A stretch of 64,000 nt of DNA from Haloferax litoreum (GTDB lineage Archaea > Halobacteriota > Halobacteria > Halobacteriales > Haloferacaceae). Below, piece by piece: positions 35,008 through 44,792 of this stretch. Both the position numbers and the translations under genes were made by a program. The notes under the pieces were generated by a model, which worked only from the letters and a program-made list of their open reading frames with translations, was not told the DNA's origin and ran no database searches. How positions within the stretch are numbered: position 1 is the first letter of the stretch; each line of letters opens with the position of its first letter. The DNA lies in assembly GCF_009674605.1 (NCBI RefSeq), contig NZ_WKJO01000001.1, positions 434,001-498,000 of the forward strand. The letters are read 5' to 3'.

Positions 35008-35022
35008 CGGGGGAATGAAAAT

Positions 35023-35208
35023 ATGGAGCGTGTGACACTACGAATTCCGAAGCAGCAAATCGAGGAAGTCGAGCGAATGGTCGAGACGGGTGAATTCCCG
35101 AACCGATCTGAGGCCATTCGGTCCGCCGTCCGCGAGATGCTCAACGAACAGACGACCGACAAACGCCAGCGCGAATCGACCAGCAAGCGCGGCTGGGCGA
35201 AGGTGTAA
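35023..35208 (+). CDS. cdrS: CdrS short ribbon-helix-helix regulator, 61 aa
   Basis: A minimal RHH protein: the beta strand ([19 protein letters not shown]) and two helices ([19 protein letters not shown]) make up almost all of it, with a basic C-terminal tail. From published work on Haloferax and Halobacterium, CdrS is a global regulator of cell division that is co-transcribed with ftsZ2. Here only four bases separate its stop from the ftsZ2 ATG. The ATG at 35023 starts the strand; the frame opens further upstream but without coding content. Confidence 0.9.
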   Translation: MERVTLRIPKQQIEEVERMVETGEFPNRSEAIRSAVREMLNEQTTDKRQRESTSKRGWAKV

Positions 35209-35212
35209 ACCG

Positions 35213-36409
35213 ATGCAAGATATCGTTCGCGAGGCGATGGAACGAGACGAGGCAGAGCGTAAGACGAAACTGGAAGACACCGGTGACGACCAGTTCGGCG
35301 ACCCTCGTATCGTGATTGTCGGCTGTGGTGGTGCTGGGAACAACACCATCAACCGACTGTACAACATCGGCGTCGAAGGTGCCGACACGGTGGCGATCAA
35401 CACCGACAAGCAGCACCTGAAGATGATCGAAGCAGACACGAAGATTCTCGTCGGAAAGTCCCTGACGCAGGGTCTCGGTGCTGGTGGCGACCCCTCGATG
35501 GGGGAGCGAGCAACCGAGATGGCACAGGGAACCGTCAAGGACGTCCTCGGCGACGCCGACCTGGTGTTCGTGACTGCGGGGATGGGCGGAGGTACCGGGA
35601 CCGGTGCAGCACCCGTCGTCTCCAAAATCGCAAAAGAGCAAGGCGCAATCGTCGTCGGCATGGTCTCGACACCGTTCAACGTCGAGCGTGCCCGGACGGT
35701 GAAGGCCGAAGAGGGACTCGAGAACCTCCGCAACGAGGCCGACTCCATCATCGTGCTGGACAACAACCGCCTCCTCGACTACGTCCCGAACCTGCCCATC
35801 GGCAAGGCGTTCTCGGTCATGGACCAGATTATCGCCGAGACCGTCAAGGGCATCTCGGAGACGATTACCCAACCGTCGCTCATCAACCTCGACTACGCCG
35901 ACATGTCGACCATCATGAACCAGGGCGGCGTCGCGGTGATGCTCGTCGGTGAGACACAGGACAAGAACAAGACCCAGGAAGTGGTCAACGACGCGATGAA
36001 CCACCCACTCTTGGACGTCGACTATCGGGGTGCATCCGGTGGTCTCGTCCACATCACGGGCGGTCCCGACCTCACACTCAAGGAGGCCGAGGGAATCGCG
36101 AGCAGCATCACCGAACGACTGGAAGCCGCCGCGAACGTCATCTGGGGCGCTCGCATTCAGGACGAGTACAAAGGGAAAGTCCGTGTCATGGCCATCATGA
36201 CCGGCGTCCAGTCGGCACAGGTCCTCGGCCCGACGACGCAGAAACAGGCCGACAAGTCGCGCCAGAGCATCGAGGGACACCAACAACAGCAACAACAGCG
36301 CTCGGAATTCGACAGTTCGCAGCGTGTCGAGACGCCGCAGAGCGGTACGTGGTCTGACGGTGGCCGAGACGAGTCCGAGAAGAACAACGGACTCGACGTT
36401 ATCCGGTAA
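35213..36409 (+). CDS. ftsZ2: Tubulin-like cell division GTPase FtsZ2, 398 aa
   Basis: FtsZ2 drives mid-cell constriction in haloarchaea, acting after FtsZ1 sets up the ring. The nucleotide site is clear: [13 protein letters not shown] and [13 protein letters not shown], with the T7 catalytic loop NLDYADMST. The C-terminal tail is Gln-rich (residues about 350-362) and ends NNGLDVIR, a likely peptide for binding partners. It is preceded at four bases by cdrS and is followed by the convergent ncsA. Confidence 0.95.
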   Translation: MQDIVREAMERDEAERKTKLEDTGDDQFGDPRIVIVGCGGAGNNTINRLYNIGVEGADTVAINTDKQHLKMIEADTKILVGKSLTQGLGAGGDPSMGERATEMAQGTVKDVLGDADLVFVTAGMGGGTGTGAAPVVSKIAKEQGAIVVGMVSTPFNVERARTVKAEEGLENLRNEADSIIVLDNNRLLDYVPNLPIGKAFSVMDQIIAETVKGISETITQPSLINLDYADMSTIMNQGGVAVMLVGETQDKNKTQEVVNDAMNHPLLDVDYRGASGGLVHITGGPDLTLKEAEGIASSITERLEAAANVIWGARIQDEYKGKVRVMAIMTGVQSAQVLGPTTQKQADKSRQSIEGHQQQQQQRSEFDSSQRVETPQSGTWSDGGRDESEKNNGLDVIR

Positions 36410-36552
36410 CACCCTGTCGGACCCGTTCGGACGCCGCCGCGTCCGTCCGACACGAGTTCTGTCGTGGGGTTTACCCACCTTTCTACACTATCGACGACTG
36501 ACTCGTGAGTGGCGACGGCGTGGTCGCGACGAAAACAGAACCGACTCGTCGG

Positions 36553-37518
36553 TCACACCGCCTCGATAGATTCGAGGAGGCGGCACTTCCGACAGACGTC
36601 GCTCGCAGTCTTCGACCCACAGCGCTCACACTCGTTGAGGTCGACCTGTCCGTCGCCGCGGTACTCGTCGGCGACCAACTGGGCGAGCTCTTCGTACCCC
36701 GCCATAATCGAGTGTCGCGTGCCGGGGTGGTTCTCTTCGAGTTTCAACAGGAGTTGCTGAATTTCACCGCGGTACGCCTCCGACGAGTGCGGACACTCGG
36801 TGATGTGTGCCGGGAGGTCTTTGAGATGGGCGTAGAGGGCGACTTCTTTCTCGGGCACGTCGCGGAGTGGCTTGGCCCGCGGGATGAAATCGTTCGACTC
36901 CCGGCGTTTCTCGAAGTCACCGATGCTGGCGTCGAAGTGTTTCGCCACCTGCCTCAGGTCGCCTTCGAAGAAGTTCATCAGCGCGGTCTGTGCCTCGTCG
37001 TCGAGGTTGTGTCCGGTGAAGAGTTTGTCCGCGTCGAGTTCGTCTGCGAAGCGTTCGAGGAGGTCACGGCGGAACACGCCGCAGTACGCACAGGCGGCCA
37101 TGTTCTCGGGGTCTTTCTCGACTACGTCGTCCATCTGGACCCCGAACTCCTCTTGATACGAGACGACTTCGTGGCGGATGTCGAGGTCCGCGGCGAGTTC
37201 GACGCAGGCGTCCACGGACTTGTCGCGGTAGCCTTCGATTCCCTCGTGGATGGTCAACGCGACGAGTTCGATACGCGGGTCGCGTCCGAACGTCTCGTCG
37301 AGGATGTGCGTGAGGACGACACTGTCTTTCCCACCGGAGAGGCCGATGACCCACGTCTGTGGGTCCTCGGGCGTCGCATCCCGCGGGAGCATGTTGTCTT
37401 CGCGGATACGGCGGCGCACACGTTTCTCGACCGAGGCACAGAAGTGGTCGTCACAGAGGTGTGCCCCGGAGTAAGCCGCGTGCATCACCGCGTCCCGACT
37501 GCACTTGTCGCACTCCAT
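36553..37518 (-). CDS. ncsA: tRNA 2-thiolation enzyme NcsA (Ncs6/TuzA family), 321 aa
   Basis: It adds sulfur to wobble uridine of tRNAs for Lys, Glu and Gln. The N-terminal zinc finger (ECDKC...HLCDDHFC), PP-loop (GLSGGKDSVVL), catalytic CAYCGVFRRDLL and C-terminal zinc ribbon (CERCGSKTASDVCRKC) are all present. In haloarchaea the sulfur comes from the ubiquitin-like SAMP2 activated by UbaA, which is encoded at the far end of this window. It is convergent with ftsZ2. Confidence 0.93.
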   Translation of the reverse strand: MECDKCSRDAVMHAAYSGAHLCDDHFCASVEKRVRRRIREDNMLPRDATPEDPQTWVIGLSGGKDSVVLTHILDETFGRDPRIELVALTIHEGIEGYRDKSVDACVELAADLDIRHEVVSYQEEFGVQMDDVVEKDPENMAACAYCGVFRRDLLERFADELDADKLFTGHNLDDEAQTALMNFFEGDLRQVAKHFDASIGDFEKRRESNDFIPRAKPLRDVPEKEVALYAHLKDLPAHITECPHSSEAYRGEIQQLLLKLEENHPGTRHSIMAGYEELAQLVADEYRGDGQVDLNECERCGSKTASDVCRKCRLLESIEAV

Positions 37519-37710
37519 TGCCGGTCGCTTGCTTGGCAGGAGGGATACGGGTTTCGCCTCGGGACGGGCGGAATATTTTTGTCAGAGTGGCAACCATCAC
37601 GAGGCATGGAGACCCTCTCCGTCCGCGTCTGACTGCCGCTTTTCGGTCGGTCGGTCAGCCCACGTTCTGTTCTCGCGCCGCCCCTGACCAGACCTCAGTC
37701 ACAACGACGG

Positions 37711-39006
37711 ATGTATACACGACTCTCCGACCTGCTCGCATCGCTTCGTAGCCACTACGCCACACTCTCACACCTCCGCGACCGGACGGTTGCAGTCCTC
37801 GCGGTGTCGAACCTCCTCGACCACGCGTCGACCTCTATCGTCATTCCACTCCTCCCGGCATACGCCGCGACGTTCGGTATCGGCCCGGTCAGCCTCGGAC
37901 TGTTGTTTTCGCTCCCCATCGGGAGTCGGGCAGTCTTCTCGCTGGCGTTCGGGTCGCTGTCGGACCGTCTCGGCAGACGGCCGTTCATCGTCGCCGGCAT
38001 GGTCGTCGGCGCGGTGAGCGTCGTCGGCCTCGGTGTCGCCGATACCGTTCTCGAACTCCTCGCACTCCGCGCGCTCGACGGACTGGGTGCAGCGATGCGC
38101 GGTCCCGCAACGGGTGCGTACCTCGGAGACTACGCGACAGACGACAACCGCGCGGGGGTGATGGGTGCCTACCAAACGTCTGGGATGGCCGCCGCCGCAA
38201 TTGGACCTGCACTGGGTGGTGCGCTCTACGGTGTCGGCCCAGCGGTCCCGTTTCTCGTCCTCGGGGGCGTCACCGCAGTCGGTGCGGCCGTGACAGTTGG
38301 CTTTCTTCCACGAGTGTCAGACACCGCCGGCACCGAGAACGTCGACGTCGCAGACGACGCCCACAGTGTCGACACCGCACTCGAACGAATCGAACAGAGT
38401 GTGTCCGTCCTTCGTGACCCCACAGTCGCCGCGCTGGTTGTCGGGGGATTCGTCGCGGCACTCGCCGACGGGGCGTTCGCACCCACGCTCGCCCCACTCC
38501 TCGAACAGTCTGTCGGGGGCGGCCCGGCATACACCGCACTCGTCTGGAGTACCCTCGGGGCGACCATGCTCGTCGTCGTGCCCGTCGGCGGGGCCCTCGC
38601 CGACGACGTCGGGCGAAAACGCAGCGTCGTCGTCGGAAAGGCGCTGTGGGTCGTCGTTCCAGTGGGGATTCTCGTGGCCTCACACCGACTCGCCCCGCTC
38701 TCGTTGTTCGTCCTCGGCGGTATCGGGTCGGGAATCACCGCGCCGGCACTCGGTGCGCTTCGGTACGAGGTCGCACCCGATGGGCGAGAAGGGACCACAC
38801 TCGGACTCGTCTCGACGGCCGCTTCGGTCGGCGGTGCGCTCGGGCCGCTTCTCGGCGGTGTGGTGACTTCGACGACCGAACTTGGTGTCACGGCCGTCTG
38901 CATCGCTCTGCTCTGGGCCGTCGACCCGGCCCTGATGCACCGATACCTCCGAGACGACTCGTCGGACGCGACAGAGCGAACGACGGCAGCGGTGGATTCG
39001 CCGTGA
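37711..39006 (+). CDS. Major facilitator superfamily transporter, 431 aa
   Basis: Twelve membrane segments in two halves, with the MFS loop motif between helices 2 and 3 (GSLSDRLGRRPFIV) and its counterpart in the second half (GALADDVGRKRSVVV). The family includes drug and metabolite exporters, and the substrate is not predictable. A hydrophilic central loop of about 35 residues (TAGTENVDVADDAHS) is normal. Its stop overlaps a GTG that could start the next gene, so the two may be co-transcribed. Confidence 0.85.
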   Translation: MYTRLSDLLASLRSHYATLSHLRDRTVAVLAVSNLLDHASTSIVIPLLPAYAATFGIGPVSLGLLFSLPIGSRAVFSLAFGSLSDRLGRRPFIVAGMVVGAVSVVGLGVADTVLELLALRALDGLGAAMRGPATGAYLGDYATDDNRAGVMGAYQTSGMAAAAIGPALGGALYGVGPAVPFLVLGGVTAVGAAVTVGFLPRVSDTAGTENVDVADDAHSVDTALERIEQSVSVLRDPTVAALVVGGFVAALADGAFAPTLAPLLEQSVGGGPAYTALVWSTLGATMLVVVPVGGALADDVGRKRSVVVGKALWVVVPVGILVASHRLAPLSLFVLGGIGSGITAPALGALRYEVAPDGREGTTLGLVSTAASVGGALGPLLGGVVTSTTELGVTAVCIALLWAVDPALMHRYLRDDSSDATERTTAAVDSP

Positions 39007-39050
39007 CCCACACGAAATCGGTTTCTGCCTCTGGCCCCGACAGACACGCG

Positions 39051-39698
39051 ATGGAACGAGACGCCGCCCTCGACCGGGTCGAGGCTATCGTCGACGCCGT
39101 CGAATCCGAGACGCTTCCAGTCCCCGTCCGCGAGGTGTGGGTCTACGGCGACGTCGCCCTCGGACTCGACCCACTCGACCGACTCGACGTGTACGTGACG
39201 AAAGACATCCTCCTCCGTGGCGACCCCGATGCCGCCGGCGAGTTCGAGAAATCGCACGGTGTGAAAGGAGTCGGCAAAAGTATCCGCGCAGAGTGGGCGC
39301 GCGAACACCCCGACGCGATTCGAGCGAACGCGAACGGGTACGCCGCCCCCGAGAAGTGCCTCGCAGCACACCTCTTGCCGGACGACGGCGAACCAGTCCA
39401 CCTCGAAGTGTGCAACGCCTCGTTCGAAGACAACGTCACCCAGCGACTGAAGGGTGCCGTCTCCCGCGAGGCGTACGAGCAGATTCTCGACCCACGTGGC
39501 GTCTGTCTCTACGCCGACGGCCAGCGTTCACCGAGTGCGATGAAGAAACTCCGCAACGGCGAGTTCGCGTTCCCGACACTCACTGGGGCGTTAGAGATGC
39601 TCGGGTTGGAGTCCGACGAGGCAGAGACAGCAGTCGAGACGATGCGTACCTACCGCGCCGAACAGACGGGAACGACGGTTCGCGGCGACGTGGTGTAA
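39051..39698 (+). CDS. Nucleotidyltransferase-like conserved haloarchaeal protein, 215 aa
   Basis: A soluble protein with a region resembling a minimal nucleotidyltransferase core (VWVYGDVALGLDPLDRLDVYVTKDILL), here lacking the usual GS-x-D-x-D pair in strict form. A conserved middle part follows (APEKCLAAHLLPDDGEPVHLEVCNASFEDNV). I do not know its function. The ATG at 39051 gives the more typical N-terminus; the GTG at 39003, overlapping the MFS stop, is the alternative and would add 16 residues. Confidence 0.75.
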   Translation: MERDAALDRVEAIVDAVESETLPVPVREVWVYGDVALGLDPLDRLDVYVTKDILLRGDPDAAGEFEKSHGVKGVGKSIRAEWAREHPDAIRANANGYAAPEKCLAAHLLPDDGEPVHLEVCNASFEDNVTQRLKGAVSREAYEQILDPRGVCLYADGQRSPSAMKKLRNGEFAFPTLTGALEMLGLESDEAETAVETMRTYRAEQTGTTVRGDVV

Positions 39699-39745
39699 GC
39701 CGCGGGGTGTGGGCCGCGGGGGAGTGGAGGACACGACGACGCAAA

Positions 39746-39937
39746 TTACTCTCTGAACCGGTCGTCCGCAGAGCGACGGTTGTACTTCTCACCTTCCGCT
39801 TTGGCACGGCGTTCTGCTTCTTTCCGGTCCATCTTCGGACGGTTCTCGGTCTCCTGTTGCATGGCCCAGTAGAGGACCAGCGGAGCGCCAACCGCGAGGG
39901 CGAAAAAGAGTACGAAGACGAATCCATCGGCGGCCAT
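39746..39937 (-). CDS. Small single-span membrane protein, 63 aa
   Basis: One hydrophobic N-terminal helix (FVFVLFFALAVGAPLVLYWAMQ, residues 6-27), then a very basic, highly charged cytoplasmic tail (KMDRKEAERRAKAEGEKYNRR). No motif is recognised. Short proteins of this kind are widespread in haloarchaea, mostly unstudied. It is divergent from the zinc-ribbon gene at 39985. Confidence 0.65.
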   Translation of the reverse strand: MAADGFVFVLFFALAVGAPLVLYWAMQQETENRPKMDRKEAERRAKAEGEKYNRRSADDRFRE

Positions 39938-39984
39938 ACTCGTGTGTCGGACGGCACCGTTGTAGACGTTCGGGCATCAGATTT

Positions 39985-40227
39985 ATGTCATCTTCCGCAA
40001 CACGTCTCGGTGTGAGCCCTCCAACAGAAGCCGACCGCAACGGGTGTCCAAAGTGCGGTCACACGGAAGCAGAGACTGACACGATTGCGACGTCCGGAAG
40101 CGGGTTGACGAAGATGTTCGACATCCAGAACCGCCAGTTCACGGTCGTCTCGTGTACGAACTGCGGTTTCTCGGAACTCTACCGCGGCCGCTCCAGCGGG
40201 AACATGATAGACCTCTTCTTCGGCTGA
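39985..40227 (+). CDS. Small zinc-ribbon protein, 80 aa
   Basis: Two Cys-x-x-Cys pairs (CPKCGHTEAETDTI and VVSCTNCGFSELY) frame a compact zinc ribbon with a hydrophobic core (FDIQNRQFTVV) and a short tail ending LFFG. Proteins of this type are annotated as nucleic-acid-binding or transcript-elongation-like zinc fingers; no specific role is known. A GTG at 40012 could be the true start, giving about 71 residues. Confidence 0.8.
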   Translation: MSSSATRLGVSPPTEADRNGCPKCGHTEAETDTIATSGSGLTKMFDIQNRQFTVVSCTNCGFSELYRGRSSGNMIDLFFG

Positions 40228-40327
40228 GACCGGTTCGACCCGTCGTTCGGGTCGTCGGCCCCGCTTTCAGGAGTGTGACGGCCTCGGGAGCCGATGTGCA
40301 CACGTATGAGACGCTGAACAGCCCGAA

Positions 40328-41128
40328 TTACACCCGGCCAGTCGTCACGTCGAACGGGACGACTTCGGCCCGGCGATACTCCCCGTCTCGAATCTGTTCG
40401 ACCACCTCGCGGCCCATCTGTCGCCACTCGCGTCGGAGCGCATCGTAGGTGTCGGGGGCGTCGAGGCCACGGCGAAGTTCTGCCTCGTGTCGGTCGAGTC
40501 CCTCGCCGGTGGCCTTCTGTGCCGCACTCTGTACGTCCCACTCGTCGTACGGTGGTTCAACGAGTTTTCGGTGGTGGTATCGTCGGGTGCCGACGAGCGA
40601 GAGACCGGCCGCGTCGAACACGTCCGTCACGCGTTCGCCGAGTGCGACGTTGGTCTGTACGCCGTCGAGGAACGCCTCTCTGACCGTGCGTTCGAGGGGC
40701 ACTTCCGCGGCGACGGTCGAATCGACGCCGACGGCGGCGTTGTCGGGTTCGACGGTCGCCACGAGGTCAGACGAGACGCGTGCGAACTCGCGCACTGCGG
40801 CTATCGGGTCGGGGAGGTTCACGAGCAACGCCTGACAGACCACGAGGTCGAAACTGTCGTCCGAAAACGGGAGTCGCGTCGCGTCACCGGCGGTCACCTC
40901 GATTCCGGGGCGGTCGGTGGCGACGGAGAGTAAGTCGGTGTCGGCGTCGACGCCGACGACGCGGGCGTCGGACTCGTCGGTGAGGACGCGCGTGAACTCG
41001 CCCGTCCCGCATCCAACGTCGAGGATGTTCGTCCGACTGTCGAGTTCCAGGTCGGCGAGGGCCGCCCGCGAGTCGTCCCACATCCCCTGTCGCGTCCGCT
41101 GGAGATACGATTCAGAGAATCGTCGCAC
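40328..41128 (-). CDS. SAM-dependent class I methyltransferase, 266 aa
   Basis: The SAM-binding signature is intact: ILDVGCGTGEFTRVL (motif I), GVDADTDLLSVA with the acidic residue at the end of strand 2, GDATRLPFSDDSFDLVVCQALLVNL, and a C-terminal helical region. The closest look is to UbiE/COQ5-type or small-molecule methyltransferases. The substrate is unknown. It is divergent from nothing nearby and is followed by the co-directional nfo gene upstream at 42079. Confidence 0.85.
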   Translation of the reverse strand: MRRFSESYLQRTRQGMWDDSRAALADLELDSRTNILDVGCGTGEFTRVLTDESDARVVGVDADTDLLSVATDRPGIEVTAGDATRLPFSDDSFDLVVCQALLVNLPDPIAAVREFARVSSDLVATVEPDNAAVGVDSTVAAEVPLERTVREAFLDGVQTNVALGERVTDVFDAAGLSLVGTRRYHHRKLVEPPYDEWDVQSAAQKATGEGLDRHEAELRRGLDAPDTYDALRREWRQMGREVVEQIRDGEYRRAEVVPFDVTTGRV

Positions 41129-41197
41129 ACTCGTCGTCGGCCACCGTGAGACAAAAATCAGTCGGTGCAGTGAGACGGGTCTCCGAAGACGGTCGGT

Positions 41198-42079
41198 CTA
41201 GTTCCCGTCGGCGCGGTACTGTCGAACGCGCTCGATGTTCCACGCGAATCCCTTGCCGTCTTCGGTCGGTGTCTCCAAGACGAGTGGCACGTCGTTGTCC
41301 ACGATAACGTCGTGGTTGATGAACGCGCGCATGCCTTCTTCGCCGATGAGTCCCTCGCCGATGAGGGCGTGTTCGTCCTTGTTCGTGCCGCACTCGTGTT
41401 TCGAGTCGTTCAGGTGGACGCACTTGAGGTGGTCCAGACCGACCTCCGCGTCGAGTTCCTCGAACGTCTCGTCGACACCGTCGGCCGTCGAGAGGTCGTA
41501 CCCTGCCGCGAAGGCGTGCGCGGTGTCGAGACAGACGTCGAGGTCCTGACTGGATTCTTCGAGGACGTATCCGAGGTGTGCGAAGTCGCCGCCCATCTTC
41601 GTTCCCGACCCGGCGTCGGACTCGATGAGGACGGTGACGCCGTCCGGGATGTCGAGTTCGTCGAGGACGGAGACGGCGTTGTCGAGGCCCTGTTGCTCAC
41701 CTGCGCCGGTGTGAGCACCGAGGTGGACGTTCACGTACTCGATGCCGAGTTTCTCTGCCATGTCGACTTCGGTCTGCATCGAGTCGAGTGACTTCTGTCG
41801 GAGACCATCTTTCGGCGTACAGAGATTGACGAGATACGAGGAGTGAATGACCCACGGCCCTGCCAGTTCGCCGGCGGTCTCCTCGCGGAACAGTTCGGCC
41901 TCTTCGTCGGAGATATCGGGGTCACGCCACACCTGCGGTGAGGTGGTGAATATCTGTCCGCAGTTGCCGCCGAAGGCGACCTGCCGGAAGACGGCGTTGG
42001 CGACGTTGTTGTGCGGTGGCGTCTCCTCGTCGGAGGAAACCTTCGAACTCGACATCGAGACGTGTGCTCCTACTCGCAT
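41198..42079 (-). CDS. nfo: Endonuclease IV (AP endonuclease), 293 aa
   Basis: It cleaves abasic sites in DNA base-excision repair. The tri-zinc TIM-barrel ligands are all present: H in [22 protein letters not shown] in [11 protein letters not shown] and H in [15 protein letters not shown] and D in [13 protein letters not shown] in [10 protein letters not shown] and E in VLETPT. The ATG at 42079 starts the conserved MRVGAHVS. Confidence 0.93.
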   Translation of the reverse strand: MRVGAHVSMSSSKVSSDEETPPHNNVANAVFRQVAFGGNCGQIFTTSPQVWRDPDISDEEAELFREETAGELAGPWVIHSSYLVNLCTPKDGLRQKSLDSMQTEVDMAEKLGIEYVNVHLGAHTGAGEQQGLDNAVSVLDELDIPDGVTVLIESDAGSGTKMGGDFAHLGYVLEESSQDLDVCLDTAHAFAAGYDLSTADGVDETFEELDAEVGLDHLKCVHLNDSKHECGTNKDEHALIGEGLIGEEGMRAFINHDVIVDNDVPLVLETPTEDGKGFAWNIERVRQYRADGN

Positions 42080-42172
42080 GCGAGACCCCACGGGGTACCC
42101 GAACAAAGGGACTTCGGAGTCGGCGAACGGTGGGGCCAGAACGAATATCAGGCGTTGTGACGAGTTAGTGCT

Positions 42173-42697
42173 ATGACTGGACTCCCCGTCGGCGCAACCG
42201 CCGCCGACGTCGAGACGGCACTCGTCACGCCCGACGGTACTGTGACGGACCGATGCCTCTCGGACCTCGTCGCAGAGAACCCGGTTTTACTGTGTTTCTA
42301 CACCGCCGACTTCAGTCCCGACTGCACCGACGAGTGGTGTGCGTTCCGTGACTTCGACTGGTTCGCCGCGGGGCGAGACGTGACCGTCGTCGGTGCGAGT
42401 AAATCCGGTGTCGGGATGCACCGCCGGTTCATCGACAGGTACGACCTGACGTTTCCTCTCTACGCCGACACCGACCTCGAACTCGCGTCGGAATTCGACG
42501 TCGTCTACCGAACGTTTGGCGTCTCGAAACGTGCCCACCGGTCGTGTTTCCTCCTCGACGAAGACCTGACCGTTCGCTACCGGTGGCTTGGCGAACACTG
42601 GCTAGACCCCACGCGAGACGTTCCACCACTCACAGAAGTCCACGAGGGCATCACCGACGCTCTCGAACTCGAATCCACCGAGAACTTCGGGTTCTGA
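42173..42697 (+). CDS. Peroxiredoxin-like (Bcp/AhpC) redoxin, 174 aa
   Basis: A thioredoxin-fold peroxidase with the peroxidatic cysteine in [20 protein letters not shown], which corresponds to the usual PGCTxExxxFRD. A second Cys four residues on may serve as resolving residue. The later [23 protein letters not shown] matches the end of the fold. It is divergent from nfo with 93 bases between, both being damage-defence genes, so co-control is possible but not shown. Confidence 0.83.
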   Translation: MTGLPVGATAADVETALVTPDGTVTDRCLSDLVAENPVLLCFYTADFSPDCTDEWCAFRDFDWFAAGRDVTVVGASKSGVGMHRRFIDRYDLTFPLYADTDLELASEFDVVYRTFGVSKRAHRSCFLLDEDLTVRYRWLGEHWLDPTRDVPPLTEVHEGITDALELESTENFGF

Positions 42698-42771
42698 GCG
42701 TCGCTCCCGAGACGGATACCGGAAACCGCGTCCCTATCGGGGGGTCGCTCACTCCTCCGCCGACTTACGAC

Positions 42772-43596
42772 TCACTGACGCTCGCGCGGGTTCCGACGGA
42801 CCCACTCGTCGGTCGCGTACTTCTCTTCGACCCGCGTTCGCGCCCGGTCGAGTTCGTCGTCTGTCCACGACCCTTCTTCGGCATCCACGAAGTCCGAAAG
42901 CGAGTCAGTGACCGCCTCGACGAACGTCTCGCGGGATACGTCGGCGAGTTCGTCGACACCGACCACGCGGTCACGGAACTCCTCGGGTGTCACGCCGTGC
43001 CCGTCGAACACCCCGAGGTGCGTCTCGGCGTCGACGGAGTAGGTGAGAGAGCCGTGTTGGACGACTGCGTCGCGTCGGCGGTACTGGGCGTTGCCCGCGA
43101 TTTTCCGCCCCTCGGCGACCATGTCGTGTGCGGGGTGGAGGGCCCGAAGATAGCACGCTGGGTGCCAGATGACCGGCACGTCCTCGTCGACGAAGTCCAC
43201 GTCGATACCGACCGACTGGATGGCGTCGAGGATGGGTTCGCACAGGAGGTGGTAACAGTCGATGAGGTCACCGGGCAACTCGGCTTTGGGGGCGACGATG
43301 GAGTATGCCACGTCGCCGTATCGGTCGTGGTAGATGCCACCGCCACCGGTCGGTCGGCGCGTCACGTCGATTCCCTTTCGCTCGCAGAATTCCCAGTCGA
43401 CTGTGTCTGGGTCTTCGCCGTACCCCAGCGAGAGACAACTGGGTTCCCACGAGTAGACACGAACCGTTCGCGGACCCCCGTCTGCGGCCGTCTCGCCCGC
43501 GACTTCGTCCAGTGCCATCTGCATCGGCCCCGGGCGGATATCTTCGCGAATCAACCGCCACTCGCGGTCGGCGAGTGCGTCCTGCGAGTCGTTCAT
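42772..43596 (-). CDS. lplA: Lipoate-protein ligase A-type enzyme, 274 aa
   Basis: It attaches lipoate or octanoate to lipoyl domains of 2-oxoacid dehydrogenases or the glycine cleavage system. The signature RRPTGGGGIYHDRYGDVAYSI and the catalytic Lys in EGRKIAGNAQYRRRDAVVQHGSL are present. A conserved C-terminal half follows. The ATG at 43596 gives a standard N-terminus; a much longer in-frame extension has no coding signal. It could act on biotin instead of lipoate, but the loop pattern favours lipoate. Confidence 0.87.
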   Translation of the reverse strand: MNDSQDALADREWRLIREDIRPGPMQMALDEVAGETAADGGPRTVRVYSWEPSCLSLGYGEDPDTVDWEFCERKGIDVTRRPTGGGGIYHDRYGDVAYSIVAPKAELPGDLIDCYHLLCEPILDAIQSVGIDVDFVDEDVPVIWHPACYLRALHPAHDMVAEGRKIAGNAQYRRRDAVVQHGSLTYSVDAETHLGVFDGHGVTPEEFRDRVVGVDELADVSRETFVEAVTDSLSDFVDAEEGSWTDDELDRARTRVEEKYATDEWVRRNPRERQ

Positions 43597-43719
43597 AGGC
43601 AGGATTCGTCCATCCGGGAGAAAGCGATTTCGACGCAGACCGGCAGTGGCACGCGTCGGTGGAGACATCAGTGACGAGTCGAGCGATTCGATTATACCGC
43701 GACGCGGTGACGTTCTCCT

Positions 43720-44367
43720 ATGCACGTCCACCGCGTCGCCATCGCCGCGACCGACCCCATCTCCCTGTGTGACTTCTACGTCGAGACGCTCGGGTTCGCA
43801 TCGGTTCCCGGAGCACAACGCTCCGTGACCGCCGGCGAGACCACGCTCTGGTTCGAACTCGGTGACACGGACGCCGACCACCTCGCGTTCACTGTCGACG
43901 CCGACGTCGAGTCCGTCATCGAATGGCTCGACGAACGCGTCGATATCCTCGAGACCGACGAGGGGTCGAGCATCCGCTTCGACTTCATGGAGGCGGACTC
44001 GGTGTACTTCGAAGACCCCGAAGGCAACGTCATCGAGTACGTCTGCTACGACGGACAATCGTCGGGCGAATTCGACCCGGAGACGGACATCGTCGGCGTG
44101 ACGGAAGTCGGGATGGCCGTCCCCGACGTGGCGTCGTTCGTTTCCGACTTGACCGCCGCCATCGACGTCGACGTCTGGAGTGAGTTCGGCGACGGTGACA
44201 TCGTGTTCGTCGGCGACCAGACGGCCCGGTTCGTCGTCTCGGCCGTTGGTCGGCCGTGGTATCCGACAGACAGAGCGGCGGCGGTCGACCCAGTTTCAGT
44301 ACAGTGCGACGCCGACGGGTCGTTCGACCCGGAGGGACTGCCGTACCGCGTCAACGTCCAACCGTAA
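43720..44367 (+). CDS. VOC-family protein with two modules (glyoxalase-like), 215 aa
   Basis: The first module begins HVHRVAIAATDPISLCDFYVETLGF and ends YFEDPEGNVIEYVCYDG, with metal-type His and Glu. The second (from about 115, VGVTEVGMAVPDVASFVSDL) is a degenerate copy without clear metal ligands. Two-module VOC proteins include dioxygenases and epimerase-like proteins; the reaction is unknown. Its promoter region overlaps the start of the divergent lplA. Confidence 0.8.
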   Translation: MHVHRVAIAATDPISLCDFYVETLGFASVPGAQRSVTAGETTLWFELGDTDADHLAFTVDADVESVIEWLDERVDILETDEGSSIRFDFMEADSVYFEDPEGNVIEYVCYDGQSSGEFDPETDIVGVTEVGMAVPDVASFVSDLTAAIDVDVWSEFGDGDIVFVGDQTARFVVSAVGRPWYPTDRAAAVDPVSVQCDADGSFDPEGLPYRVNVQP

Positions 44368-44487
44368 CGGGACACTCACTTCTGTGTGGTACACACCGTG
44401 GCTGACGCACCTCGTCACAGTCGGTCGATGAAAATAGGACCACCAGTGGTTCGTGGTGGTCAGTCCGCGTCGCTTCTGCCCGGCGCG

Positions 44488-44787
44488 TTAGCGTCGGAAC
44501 TGCGACGGCGGCGCGACGACGGCCGACTCCGAACCGATGGATTCAGCAGTTCCAGTCGCTCGGTACTCCATCGGCGGTGCGACAGTCGGGATGTCTGACC
44601 CTGAACCGCCCTCTGGCACGGTGGGTTCGGCCATTCGCCCCATCTCCTGCCGCTCGGGGGTTCCGTGGCCGACGGCCATCTCTGTCGACCGTTCTTCACG
44701 CGGTGGTTCGGGAATCGTCTCCGCGCCGCCGTGTTCGATATCGACCGACTCTGTGCCTGCCTCGGTTATGTTGAAGGTGAGTTCCAT
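44488..44787 (-). CDS. Small partner protein of the trypsin-like protease, 99 aa
   Basis: A low-complexity, Pro/Glu/Gly-rich soluble protein beginning MELTFNITEAGTESVDIEHG. It starts six bases after the protease stop, with a good Shine-Dalgarno-like GAGGTGA before its ATG, so the two genes are coupled. No domain is recognised. It may be a substrate, inhibitor or export partner of the protease. The disordered composition would suit a cleaved or binding peptide, but nothing more can be read. Confidence 0.55.
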   Translation of the reverse strand: MELTFNITEAGTESVDIEHGGAETIPEPPREERSTEMAVGHGTPERQEMGRMAEPTVPEGGSGSDIPTVAPPMEYRATGTAESIGSESAVVAPPSQFRR

Positions 44788-44792
44788 CGTGG

